From Flavobacteriaceae bacterium (GTDB lineage Bacteria; Bacteroidota; Bacteroidia; Flavobacteriales; Flavobacteriaceae): a DNA stretch of 64,000 nt. Below the pieces are notes generated by a model. It ran no database searches, had not been told where the DNA came from, and was given only the letters and a program-made list of their open reading frames with translations. Made by a program: the position numbers and the translations under genes. Shown piece by piece: positions 1 through 8,707 of this stretch; position 1 is the first letter of the stretch; every line of letters starts with the position of its first letter. The stretch lies in assembly GCA_027082925.1 (NCBI GenBank), contig JALWTD010000014.1, positions 72,393-136,392 on the forward strand, given 5' to 3'.

Positions 1-375
1 TGGAAAAGTATCTTCAATAAACGCAGACTGACACTATAGGAGTGTAAAAACAAAAAACAATACTGTCACACTGAGCCTGTCGAAGTGCTTATATTAACAC
101 ATTAGTAATGTATGGAAAAGTATCTTCAATAAACGCAGACTGACACTATAGGAGTGTAAAAACAAAAAACAATACTGTCACACTGAGCCTGTCGAAGTGC
201 TTATATTAACACATTAGTAATGTATGGAAAAGTATCTTCAATAAACGCAGACTGACACTATAGGAGTGTAAAAACAAAAAACAATACTGTCACACTGAGC
301 CTGTCGAAGTGCTTATATTAACACATTAGTAAAGTATGGAAAAGTATCTTCGATAAACGCAGACTAACACTACAT
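1..375. repeat. 112-bp tandem repeat array, three full copies plus a partial
   Basis: Copies begin at 1, 113 and 225 with an exact 112-bp period, and a fourth, diverging partial copy begins at 337 and fades near 375. The three full copies are almost identical; the first change is at the 3/4 junction (taatgta to taaagta). Each copy carries the motif CACTGAGCCTGTCGAAGTG (69-87, 181-199, 293-311), whose CACT/AGTG ends can pair. The window starts inside or at the edge of the array, so the true copy number is unknown. The array lies directly upstream of the neuC-like gene. Confidence 0.95.
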
Positions 376-452
376 AGTACAACAAACTATTTTTATTTCA
401 TTTTTTCTCTTGTTAAATATTCCTTACTTTTAAAACCTCATAAAATAAACGT
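376..452. other. AT-rich leader upstream of the neuC-like gene
   Basis: With the repeat array, this completes the only gene-free stretch longer than 300 bases (1-452). It holds no ORF. A TACTTTTA sequence at 425-432 matches seven of eight positions of the Bacteroidota -7 motif TAnnTTTG and could serve the glycan genes, but this is weak evidence. Confidence 0.3.
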
Positions 453-1613
453 ATGCCTAAACGAAAAATTTGTGTAGTTATAACTGCAAGACCTTCATAT
501 AGCCGTGTAAAATCGGCTTTAAAAGCAATACAAGCTCATAATGGTTTAGAACTACAATTAGTGGTTGCCGGTGCAGCACTTTTAGAGCGCTACGGAAATG
601 CCGTAGATTATATTGAGAAAGATGGATTCACCGTGCATGAAAAAGTTTTTATGGTACTAGAAGGTGAAAACCCCACTGCTATGGCAAAAACAACAGGAAT
701 AGGAGTTATGGAACTTTCAAACGTTTTTTACAAGCTTCAACCAGATGCCGTTGTTACTATAGCTGATAGATTTGAAACCATTGCAACATCTATTGCTGCT
801 TCCTATCAAAACATTCCTTTGGTTCATATTCAAGGCGGTGAAGTAACCGGGAATATCGATGAAAAAGTACGCCATGCCAATACAAAATTGGCAGACATCC
901 ATTTAGTAGCTTCAGAAAGTGCCCGAGAACGTGTTATTAGGTTGGGAGAAAGTCCAAATACGGTCATAAATACCGGATGTCCTTCAATAGATTTGGCTAA
1001 AGAAGTCTTAAAAAACCCTACGTTAAATTTTGATCCCTTACAAAAATATGGTGGTGTAGGAGATGATATAAGATGGGAAGAAGAAGGCTACTTAGTTGTT
1101 ATGCAACACCCTGTTACAACAGAGTACACACAAGCTAAAAAAGACATTACAATTACGCTTGATGCTATTTCAGAATTAGGGATTCCAACCTTTTGGTTTT
1201 GGCCGAATGTTGATGCCGGATCTGACGGCACTTCAGGAGGGATAAGAACATATAGAGAGCTACACAAACCTAAAAATATCCACTTTTTTAAAAATATGGA
1301 ACCTAACGACTTTTTAAAGTTACTTATTAACTCAAAGTGTCTAATAGGAAATTCTAGTGTTGGTATACGTGAATGTGCATATTTGGGCGTACCAACTGTT
1401 AATATAGGTACACGCCAAACTAAAAGACAAAGAGGCACCAATGTAATTGATGTTTCGTACAATAAAAATGAAATTTTAGCAGCTATAAAAAATAGAATGT
1501 CACAAAAAAATATAAAATCTGAGCATATTTATGGAAATGGAAATGCCGGAGAAGCTATTGCCAATGTACTCGCTGAAATTCCATTAAACTTTCACAAAAC
1601 AATTACTTATTAA
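453..1613 (+). CDS. neuC: UDP-N-acetylglucosamine 2-epimerase (hydrolysing), NeuC-like
   Basis: 386 aa, the usual length of the hydrolysing epimerase family, GT-B-like fold. The N-terminal TARPSYSRVK segment (about residues 11-20), the GGEVTGNIDEKVRHA stretch (about 128-142), the MQHPVTTEY stretch near 218 and the IGNSSVGIRE nucleotide-binding segment near 305 are family hallmarks. The reaction is cytosolic conversion of UDP-GlcNAc (or a diacetamido derivative) to the free ManNAc-type sugar plus UDP, the committed step to a nonulosonic acid. The stop codon abuts the ATG of the CMP-sugar synthetase gene. Whether the product is sialic or legionaminic acid cannot be decided from the sequence; GlcNAc versus a 6-deoxy substrate is open. 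Confidence 0.88.
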   Translation: MPKRKICVVITARPSYSRVKSALKAIQAHNGLELQLVVAGAALLERYGNAVDYIEKDGFTVHEKVFMVLEGENPTAMAKTTGIGVMELSNVFYKLQPDAVVTIADRFETIATSIAASYQNIPLVHIQGGEVTGNIDEKVRHANTKLADIHLVASESARERVIRLGESPNTVINTGCPSIDLAKEVLKNPTLNFDPLQKYGGVGDDIRWEEEGYLVVMQHPVTTEYTQAKKDITITLDAISELGIPTFWFWPNVDAGSDGTSGGIRTYRELHKPKNIHFFKNMEPNDFLKLLINSKCLIGNSSVGIRECAYLGVPTVNIGTRQTKRQRGTNVIDVSYNKNEILAAIKNRMSQKNIKSEHIYGNGNAGEAIANVLAEIPLNFHKTITY

Positions 1614-2312
1614 ATGCGTATTCTTGGAATTATACCGGCACGTGGGGGCTCAAAAGGTGTTCCCAAAAAAAACATTAAGCTTTTAGGTAATAAACCCCTA
1701 ATTGCTTATACCATAAATGCCGCAAAATCAGCGAAACTTCTAACAGATGTAATTGTAAGTTCTGATGATTCTGAGGTTATTGATACTGCTCGTAAATACG
1801 GAGCAAAAGCTCCTTTTATACGTCCAAAAGAAATAGCTACAGATAAAAGCCCTTCCATTTTGACAGTTATACATGCCTTACAATTCTTTAAAGAAAAAGG
1901 TATTGCATTTGATGCTGTTTGTTTGTTACAACCTACCAATCCGTTTAGAACGGGAATATTTATAGATGATGCTATAAAAAAGTTTATTCAAACAAAAGTA
2001 GATTCTTTAATTTCAGTACTTCCGGTTCCTCATGAATACAACCCTCATTGGGTATTTAAACCTGATAAAAACAATTTATTACATATAAGTACCGGTGAGG
2101 ATGTAATTATATCGAGACGACAAGAATTACCTAAAGCTTATTATAGAGATGGTAGTGTTTATTTAACCAAAGCAAACATTGTTTTAGAAAAGCAATCGCT
2201 CTACGGAAATACTATTGGATATATTGAAGCTGCTAAGGATACACACGTGAATATAGACACACTTGAAGATTGGGAAAAAGCTGAAAAACTACTTGTAAAA
2301 CTAGGATTGTAA
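1614..2312 (+). CDS. neuA: CMP-nonulosonate (acylneuraminate) cytidylyltransferase, NeuA-like
   Basis: 232 aa cytosolic nucleotidyltransferase. The N-terminus IIPARGGSKGVPKKNIK (residues 5-21) is the CTP-binding signature of CMP-sialate/CMP-legionaminate/CMP-pseudaminate synthetases, and LLQPTNPFR (about 103-111) is also typical. It activates the nonulosonic acid with CTP for transfer onto the glycan. It starts on the base after the neuC stop and its own stop abuts the asparagine-synthase-like gene, so the three are surely one transcript. The short form lacks the C-terminal hydrolase domain found in some NeuA proteins. Sugar specificity (Neu, Leg or Pse) is not readable from these motifs. Confidence 0.88.
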   Translation: MRILGIIPARGGSKGVPKKNIKLLGNKPLIAYTINAAKSAKLLTDVIVSSDDSEVIDTARKYGAKAPFIRPKEIATDKSPSILTVIHALQFFKEKGIAFDAVCLLQPTNPFRTGIFIDDAIKKFIQTKVDSLISVLPVPHEYNPHWVFKPDKNNLLHISTGEDVIISRRQELPKAYYRDGSVYLTKANIVLEKQSLYGNTIGYIEAAKDTHVNIDTLEDWEKAEKLLVKLGL

Positions 2313-4010
2313 ATGTGTGGAATAGCCGGAATTGTTGGGGATAATTTGCAAGAACATGTACTAGATAATATGCTCTCTGTACAAAAACATCGAGGTCCAG
2401 ATTTTACAGGAAAAACACTTCTTAAAAACATCTTTATAGGGCATAATAGGTTGTCTATCATAGATTTATCAGAAAAATCTAACCAACCCTTTATTTCCAA
2501 TTGTAAACGTTTTATAATTTCATTTAATGGTGAAATTTACAATTATCTAGAGCTTAAACAACAATTAAAAAACGACTATCATTTTTATACCAATTCTGAT
2601 ACAGAAGTATTACTTGCAGCATATATCACGTGGGGGAAATCTTGCCTTGAGAAATTAAACGGAATGTTTTCTTTCGCTATTTGGGATACAAAAACAGCAC
2701 ATTTATTTGCTGCTAGAGATCGATTTGGTGTAAAACCTTTTTATTACACTATTAAAAACAAGACGCTTTATTTTTCTTCTGAAATTAAAGCCTTAATTGC
2801 TGCCGGCATAGAGCGAAAGCCTAATAAAAAAGTTTGGGCTAATTATTTTTGTTATGGTAGCTACGGTATGCCTGACGAAACATTTTGGGGAAATATCAAG
2901 CAGCTTCCAGGAGGACATTACCTTTCATATGAAAAACAGAAATTGACCATATCTAAATGGTATTTTTTTGAAAATGAACTTAAAAAGCACCAATTATACA
3001 ACACAAAAGAAGAAGTAAAGAATGCTTATAAAAGTCTACTTGAAAACAGTATAAAACTTCGATTTAGGGCTGATGTCCCTGTAGGATTTAACGTTAGTGG
3101 CGGATTGGATAGTTCTGCTTTACTTGCCTTTGTTAAACGCACACAAAAAGATAAAAATATTCAAGCATTTACTTTTTATACAAATAATGCGAATTACGAT
3201 GAACTACCTTGGGTTGAAAATTTAATGTCAAAAACAAAATATCCTCTTCACAAAGTATTGTTACAGGCTAATGAAGTAGAAGCGTTAGCAGAAAAAATAA
3301 GCGAAATTCAAGACGAGCCCTATGGCGGTATTCCTACCATTGCATATGCTAAAATTTTTAATACAGCGAAAAAAAATGGAGTTACCGTTCTTTTAGACGG
3401 ACAAGGAATGGATGAACAATGGGCAGGATACGATTATTACACTTCTAAAGGCAAGCATGTCATTCAAGGAGTATCCAAATCACCTTTTAAAAAAAATGTA
3501 TTGAGTCATTACTTATTGCAATTTGCTCAAAAACCTATTTATCCTAAACCATTTGAAAGTGAATTGCTAAATATGCAATACCGAGACTTGTTTTTTACTA
3601 AAATACCTAGGGCACTTCGTTTTAACGATCGCATTTCAATGGCGGAAAGTACCGAATTAAGAGAGCCTTTTTTAGACTACAGACTTGTTGAATTTGCATT
3701 TGCTCAACCTATCGAATATAAAATTAGCAATGGTACACAAAAGTATTTATTGAGAGAAATTGTAGCCAACTATTTAGATAATACCATCACATATGCACCT
3801 AAACGTGCCTTGCAAACACCACAAAGAGAATGGCTATCTAAAGAATTGAAAGAATTTGTAAGTTTACAGCTCAAAAATATAAACAATTCTACCCATTCCA
3901 ATTGGTTTGATATGGAGGCTTTACTATTAGAATGGAATAACTATCTCGCAGGAGACAACGAATCTAGTATGCATATTTGGCAATGGGTGAATTTTGCAAT
4001 GCTTTTTTAA
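2313..4010 (+). CDS. Asparagine synthase (glutamine-hydrolysing)-like amidotransferase
   Basis: 565 aa. Met1 is followed by the catalytic Cys2 of class II glutamine amidotransferases (MCGIAGI), then KHRGPD (about 28-33). The ATP pyrophosphatase loop SGGLDSS lies near residue 261 in the synthetase half. Both domains look complete. In a polysaccharide locus such proteins often amidate a sugar carboxylate (for example a uronic or nonulosonic acid) rather than make free asparagine; that role is inferred from position only. It abuts the NeuA-like gene upstream and leaves 3 bases before the next gene. Confidence 0.82.
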   Translation: MCGIAGIVGDNLQEHVLDNMLSVQKHRGPDFTGKTLLKNIFIGHNRLSIIDLSEKSNQPFISNCKRFIISFNGEIYNYLELKQQLKNDYHFYTNSDTEVLLAAYITWGKSCLEKLNGMFSFAIWDTKTAHLFAARDRFGVKPFYYTIKNKTLYFSSEIKALIAAGIERKPNKKVWANYFCYGSYGMPDETFWGNIKQLPGGHYLSYEKQKLTISKWYFFENELKKHQLYNTKEEVKNAYKSLLENSIKLRFRADVPVGFNVSGGLDSSALLAFVKRTQKDKNIQAFTFYTNNANYDELPWVENLMSKTKYPLHKVLLQANEVEALAEKISEIQDEPYGGIPTIAYAKIFNTAKKNGVTVLLDGQGMDEQWAGYDYYTSKGKHVIQGVSKSPFKKNVLSHYLLQFAQKPIYPKPFESELLNMQYRDLFFTKIPRALRFNDRISMAESTELREPFLDYRLVEFAFAQPIEYKISNGTQKYLLREIVANYLDNTITYAPKRALQTPQREWLSKELKEFVSLQLKNINNSTHSNWFDMEALLLEWNNYLAGDNESSMHIWQWVNFAMLF

Positions 4011-4013
4011 ACA

Positions 4014-5432
4014 ATGAATAATCATATGAATCGAAAATTAGGAATTGTAATTACTGATGGTGTTGGGTATAGAAATTTTATTCTGAGTAATTTCTTGACA
4101 GAAGCCTGTACCAAATTTGATAGTGTAGTTATATATTCAGGATTACCTATAAGTGGATACAATTTGAAGTTAATTCCTAAAAAGGTAGTTATAGAAGAGC
4201 TAGATATATTTGTTGAAAGTAAAATAACCTGGGTATTTCGAAAATTGAAAGAAACCGCTCATATGAGCCTGCATAAAAAATTTTATGGGATAAACGATAA
4301 TTTAAGAAAAGGATATCCTAAAACGAATTCTATAAGAAGTATTTTGACAAGAATAATATATAAAATCACTAGTGTTTGTAATAGTGAAAAGTGTATTTCC
4401 ATCTACGAATATTTGCAATTTTTATCTTTTTCCTTTTCAAAAAAAACAAATACCTATAAGAGACTGTTAAAAACGACCAATCCCGATGTCTTATTTTTTA
4501 CACATCAAAGACCACCATATGTAGCGCCTATATTACATGCTGCCAAAAGGTTAAAAATTCGAACGAGTGCTTTTATTTTTAGTTGGGACAATTTGGCTTC
4601 AAAAGGAAGAATGATGGGGCCTTTTAACACCTATTTTGTATGGAGTGATTTAATGAAAAAAGAACTCTTATACTTTTATCCTTCTACAAAAAAAGAGTGT
4701 GTATTTGTTGTAGGAACACCTCAGTTTGAGCCGTATGTACTAGATAAGTATCATATAGATAAGGCTGCATTTTTCAAGAAATTTAAACTTGATTCATCTA
4801 AAAAGCTAATTTGCTATAGTTGTGCAGATGCAGATATAGGAGCTAATGATAGTGTACACATACAATCAATTATGCATTTTATCCAAAGACGAAGTGATTT
4901 AAACCTTCAACTACTTGTAAGAACATCTCCAGCAGAAGATGGTAAGCGATTTAATACTTTAAAGCAAGCATATCCTAAAATAAGATGGAATATCCCTAAA
5001 TGGAATTTAACACGAAATGACCATATAGAATCTTGGTCTCAACGCGTACCAACTACTGAAGATATGGTCGACTTAAAAGCGCTTTTAAAATTTTCAGATT
5101 TGAATATTAATATGTGCTCTACAATGAGCTTAGACTTTATGCTTTTTGAAAAGCCTGTTATAAATACCGTATTTGGAAATAAACAAAATGGCTTATATGA
5201 TGACCAGCGCTTTTTAAATTTCGATCACTATAAAAAAGTTATCGATAGTAAAGCTGTTTACATAGCGAAAAACGAAATGGAATTAGAGTTGCAAATAGAA
5301 GAAGCTATAAAATATCCTAAAGCCAAAAATAAGTACCAAAAAGCACTCATTAAATTACAAATAGGAAAACCTTTAAAGGGAACAAGTAGTAGAATTGTAG
5401 AAATTTTGGGAACTAACAATCATTTCAAATAA
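4014..5432 (+). CDS. Uncharacterised glycan-locus protein, possible GT-B glycosyltransferase
   Basis: 472 aa, soluble, no signal peptide. I do not recognise a named family. The C-terminal part (roughly residues 255-450) has a Rossmann-like strand (KLICYSCADAD) and a segment CSTMSLDFMLFEKPVINTVF with a Ser/Thr-rich start followed by a conserved-looking Glu, which resembles the donor-binding region of GT-B enzymes and of CDP-glycerol transferases. A HQRPPYVAP stretch and a FSWDNLASKG stretch mark the N-terminal half. There are two possible ATG starts (4014 and 4026). Transferase activity is inferred from these resemblances and its neighbours, not established. Confidence 0.55.
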   Translation: MNNHMNRKLGIVITDGVGYRNFILSNFLTEACTKFDSVVIYSGLPISGYNLKLIPKKVVIEELDIFVESKITWVFRKLKETAHMSLHKKFYGINDNLRKGYPKTNSIRSILTRIIYKITSVCNSEKCISIYEYLQFLSFSFSKKTNTYKRLLKTTNPDVLFFTHQRPPYVAPILHAAKRLKIRTSAFIFSWDNLASKGRMMGPFNTYFVWSDLMKKELLYFYPSTKKECVFVVGTPQFEPYVLDKYHIDKAAFFKKFKLDSSKKLICYSCADADIGANDSVHIQSIMHFIQRRSDLNLQLLVRTSPAEDGKRFNTLKQAYPKIRWNIPKWNLTRNDHIESWSQRVPTTEDMVDLKALLKFSDLNINMCSTMSLDFMLFEKPVINTVFGNKQNGLYDDQRFLNFDHYKKVIDSKAVYIAKNEMELELQIEEAIKYPKAKNKYQKALIKLQIGKPLKGTSSRIVEILGTNNHFK

Positions 5433-5444
5433 CGTAATAAAACC

Positions 5445-6500
5445 TTGAAAAATAGAAATAGAATTGATGTGCTGGATGGATTTAGAGCAATTGCTATTTT
5501 GGCTGTTGTTTTATACCATTATTTTTACAGATGGAATGATGCAAACTATCCTTATTTTGGCGGTGATTTTTTTCATTATGGCTACAAAGGTGTTATGTTT
5601 TTTTTCATGATAAGCGGCTTTGTAATTTGTTATACGTTAGCCACTAGTAAAAATTTAATTACCTTCTTGAAAAAACGATTTATTCGTCTTTTCCCTTCTA
5701 TGCTAATAGCTTCTTTAGCCACCTTTATCTTAATTGTAATCTTTGATTCACAAAATATTTTTCCAAAATCACATCATATAAGGAACCTCTTAACAAGTAT
5801 TACATTTCTTCCTCCAAACTTGTATAACTGGCTGTTTGGTTTAAAAAACCATTTTAGCTATTTGAATTACTCGTATTGGAGCCTATGGCCTGAAATACAA
5901 TTTTACATACTCGTAGGAAGCGTATACTTCTTTAATGAAAAGAATTTTAAAAAAAATATTATAATTGTAAGTATTCTATTAATTACAATCTTGAATATTT
6001 CACAAATTTTAAATTTGCATAAAATCACGTATGTCGAGAGATTTTTCAATCTCTTTAATCTAATAAAATTCCTTCCCTTTTTTCTGTCAGGAGCTATTTT
6101 TTATATGTTATACGAAAAAGTTAAATGTAAGTATCTAAATATTGTTCTTTTATTATTTTTGTTTGTGTTACTAAACAAAAACATGAATATCACTGATCTT
6201 ATTATATACTCGGCAATGTTTTTATTATTTAGTTTATTAATTTTTAGACCTCAAGCACTCTGGCTTTTTAAAAACAAGATACTAACTCAGATAGGTATTG
6301 CCTCATATTTCTTATATTTAATACATGAATACATAGGGGTTGTATTTATAAAGAATTACGTTGGTTATTTTTACCCTCATAGCTATATAGTTCCTATACT
6401 AGTTATAATATGTATGATTTTAATAAGCATTATGTACACCAAAACTATAGAAATAAAATTTCATTCTTTTCTAAAAAAATATTTTCTAAAAAATAAGTAA
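5445..6500 (+). CDS. Acyltransferase 3 family membrane protein (OafA/WecH-like)
   Basis: 351 aa, polytopic, about ten hydrophobic segments. It opens with RIDVLDGFRAIAILAVVLYH, the family signature with the conserved Arg14 and the catalytic His25. Such proteins move acyl groups (often acetyl) from the cytoplasm onto surface sugars. The start is TTG at 5445: there is no in-frame ATG before the family motif, and the motif sits at the usual distance from this TTG. It likely O-acylates a residue of the polysaccharide built by its neighbours; acceptor and acyl group are unknown. Confidence 0.85.
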   Translation: MKNRNRIDVLDGFRAIAILAVVLYHYFYRWNDANYPYFGGDFFHYGYKGVMFFFMISGFVICYTLATSKNLITFLKKRFIRLFPSMLIASLATFILIVIFDSQNIFPKSHHIRNLLTSITFLPPNLYNWLFGLKNHFSYLNYSYWSLWPEIQFYILVGSVYFFNEKNFKKNIIIVSILLITILNISQILNLHKITYVERFFNLFNLIKFLPFFLSGAIFYMLYEKVKCKYLNIVLLLFLFVLLNKNMNITDLIIYSAMFLLFSLLIFRPQALWLFKNKILTQIGIASYFLYLIHEYIGVVFIKNYVGYFYPHSYIVPILVIICMILISIMYTKTIEIKFHSFLKKYFLKNK

Positions 6501-7580
6501 ATGAAACATATAGCCATTATTTGTGAATATATACTCTTTCCTAATAGAATAGGAGGAATGGATAGGTTTTTTAAGGCTTTTGACAGTGAGCTTAAAAAAC
6601 AGGGCTATATTGTTACCTGGTTTTTTAAAAATGTTGAACCTTTCGACTTCTACGAAAATCTGGATATCAAAAGTGCAAATAACAAAAACATAGAGCATTA
6701 CTTTTTAAGCTATTGCACAGAAAATAAATTGACGTTTCAAATTGTTATTACTCATTTTTTACAGCCAATATCACCTTTTTTTAAAGCCGTAAAACAATTA
6801 ATGAATCCCTATATCATAAATGTAGACCACAACCCAAGACCTTTAGATGGATTCCCGTTAAAGAAACGGATAAAAAATAAGGTAAAAGGGTGGTTGTACG
6901 GTAACTATGTAGATAAACTTGTAGGAGTTTCTTATTACACTAAAAATTGTATTATTAATGACTTCGGAATTACTATTAAGAAAAAAACAACCGTTGTGCA
7001 TAACGGTATTGACATTTCTGATTACAAGAAGCAGCAACTAAACAGATTGCAAATGCCGCTAAAATTTATAGTTGTATCTCACCTTCGAAAATCAAAAGGA
7101 ATTCAAGATTTATTGGAAGCTATTCATAGCATTGATAGGGCATACTATAAGTATTTCGAAATTGATATTTTTGGAGATGGAGAATATAAACAACACTTAA
7201 TTTCACTCCAAAAAAAATACAATCTAGAGCAAATTGTTCACTTTAAAGGAAATTCACCAAACCTAAATAAAATATTCTATCAATATCATTATTTGTTGCA
7301 GCCTACCTATATGGAATGTTTCAGTTTGTCAATATTAGAAAGCCTTGCCAGTAATGTACCTGTCATAACTACAACGGTAGGAGGAAACCCTGAAATTATT
7401 AAAAATGGAATTAACGGGTATTTATTTGAACCTAAAGATATAATTGGTCTAAAAACAATTATATTTGATTTGATAACAACTAAGAATACTATTACAGATT
7501 CCGTTAATTTGGAAATTGAAAAAAATTATACGTTAGATATAATGGTTAATAACCATTTAAAGTTACTCGAATGCACATAG
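6501..7580 (+). CDS. Glycosyltransferase family 4 (GT-B)
   Basis: 359 aa. The C-terminal half carries the GT4 core: a VVHNGIDIS linker (about residues 170-178), a VVSHLRKSKG strand, IDIFGDGEY, and the EX7E motif in MECFSLSILE followed by VGGNPEIIKNGINGYLF. It probably transfers a sugar from a nucleotide donor to the lipid-linked repeat unit at the cytoplasmic face. It begins on the base after the acyltransferase stop and overlaps the next GT4 gene by 10 bases, indicating translational coupling. Donor and acceptor cannot be assigned. Confidence 0.85.
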   Translation: MKHIAIICEYILFPNRIGGMDRFFKAFDSELKKQGYIVTWFFKNVEPFDFYENLDIKSANNKNIEHYFLSYCTENKLTFQIVITHFLQPISPFFKAVKQLMNPYIINVDHNPRPLDGFPLKKRIKNKVKGWLYGNYVDKLVGVSYYTKNCIINDFGITIKKKTTVVHNGIDISDYKKQQLNRLQMPLKFIVVSHLRKSKGIQDLLEAIHSIDRAYYKYFEIDIFGDGEYKQHLISLQKKYNLEQIVHFKGNSPNLNKIFYQYHYLLQPTYMECFSLSILESLASNVPVITTTVGGNPEIIKNGINGYLFEPKDIIGLKTIIFDLITTKNTITDSVNLEIEKNYTLDIMVNNHLKLLECT

Positions 7581-8707
7581 CCTTTTTAACACCCGAATAT
7601 CCTCATAACCGTATTTCTCACAGTGCAGGGATTGGATCAAGTATTAAAAACTTGGCCGAACAGTTAGTGGCTAAAGGGCATAAGGTTACTATTTTTGTGT
7701 ATAGTCAAGATAGTTCAGAAGTTATTGATAATCATAAAATCTCTATCCATAAAATTGCATACAAAAAGTATCCGTTTTTTAGTTGGTATTTTTACAGAAA
7801 ATCAATTCAGAACTACATAAATCAGGTTATAAAAAAGGAAAATATCGATTTAATTGAAGCGCCTGACTGGACAGGTATTACCGCTTTTATGAGGTTATCT
7901 GCTCCTGTAATTATTCGTTTACATGGCACAGATACTTATTTTTGTCATTTGGAAAAAAGAACACAAAAAATAAAAAACTTTTTGGTTGAAAAAAGAGCAC
8001 TTAAACGAGCTGATTATTTGATTTCTGTAAGTGAATTTACAGCTATAAAAACCAAAGAACTATTTAACCTCAAAAAAAAGATTCCTGTAATTTACAATGG
8101 TATAGACACACATTTTTTTTCAAACACGCCTAAAAACGAGATACCTAATAGTTTGTTGTATTTTGGATCTATTATTAGAAAAAAAGGAGTTCTTGAATTG
8201 GCACAAATATTTAATCATGTGATAACTATTATTCCTGAAGCGACACTAACACTCTTAGGAAGAGACGTCAAAGATATTATCACAGGCACATCTACTCTTG
8301 CACTCTTTACCGATTTGTTGTCTGAAAAAGCAAAAAAAAATGTAATACACATTAATAATGTGCCATATACTGAAGTTAAAAACCACATTGCCGCAGCTTC
8401 TGTGATAGTATTGCCTAGCTTTGCTGAAGCATTTCCTATGACTTGGCTTGAAGCGATGGCTATGAAAAAAGCATTGGTAACTTCAAATATTGGATGGGCA
8501 AATGAATTAATGATTGACCGTGTAACCGGATTCTCAGAAAACCCTAAAAATCATACTAAATATGCCGAAAAAATTGTAACGTTGTTAAGTGATGCCGATT
8601 TGAAGAGTAAGTTTGGCGAAAATGCTCAAATGCGAATACGTACCTCATTTTCATTAGAAACTATAGGTGCAAAGAATATAGATTATTATAAACAAATTAT
8701 TAAATAG
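7571..8707 (+). CDS. Glycosyltransferase family 4 (GT-B)
   Basis: 378 aa. The N-terminal domain begins with a strand and AGIGSSIKNLAEQLVAKGH, the glycine-rich acceptor-side loop of GT4 enzymes. The C-terminal domain has IYNGIDTHFF, a YFGSIIRKKGV strand and EX7E in EAFPMTWLE. All core elements are present and the length is typical. The ATG lies inside the end of the preceding GT gene, and its TAG stop overlaps the following GTG start by one base. Specificity is unknown. Confidence 0.86.
   Translation: MHIAFLTPEYPHNRISHSAGIGSSIKNLAEQLVAKGHKVTIFVYSQDSSEVIDNHKISIHKIAYKKYPFFSWYFYRKSIQNYINQVIKKENIDLIEAPDWTGITAFMRLSAPVIIRLHGTDTYFCHLEKRTQKIKNFLVEKRALKRADYLISVSEFTAIKTKELFNLKKKIPVIYNGIDTHFFSNTPKNEIPNSLLYFGSIIRKKGVLELAQIFNHVITIIPEATLTLLGRDVKDIITGTSTLALFTDLLSEKAKKNVIHINNVPYTEVKNHIAAASVIVLPSFAEAFPMTWLEAMAMKKALVTSNIGWANELMIDRVTGFSENPKNHTKYAEKIVTLLSDADLKSKFGENAQMRIRTSFSLETIGAKNIDYYKQIIK

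Noticed and set aside
1-375. Tandem array as a CRISPR
   Set aside because: The full 112-bp unit repeats without variable spacers, so no repeat/spacer alternation exists.
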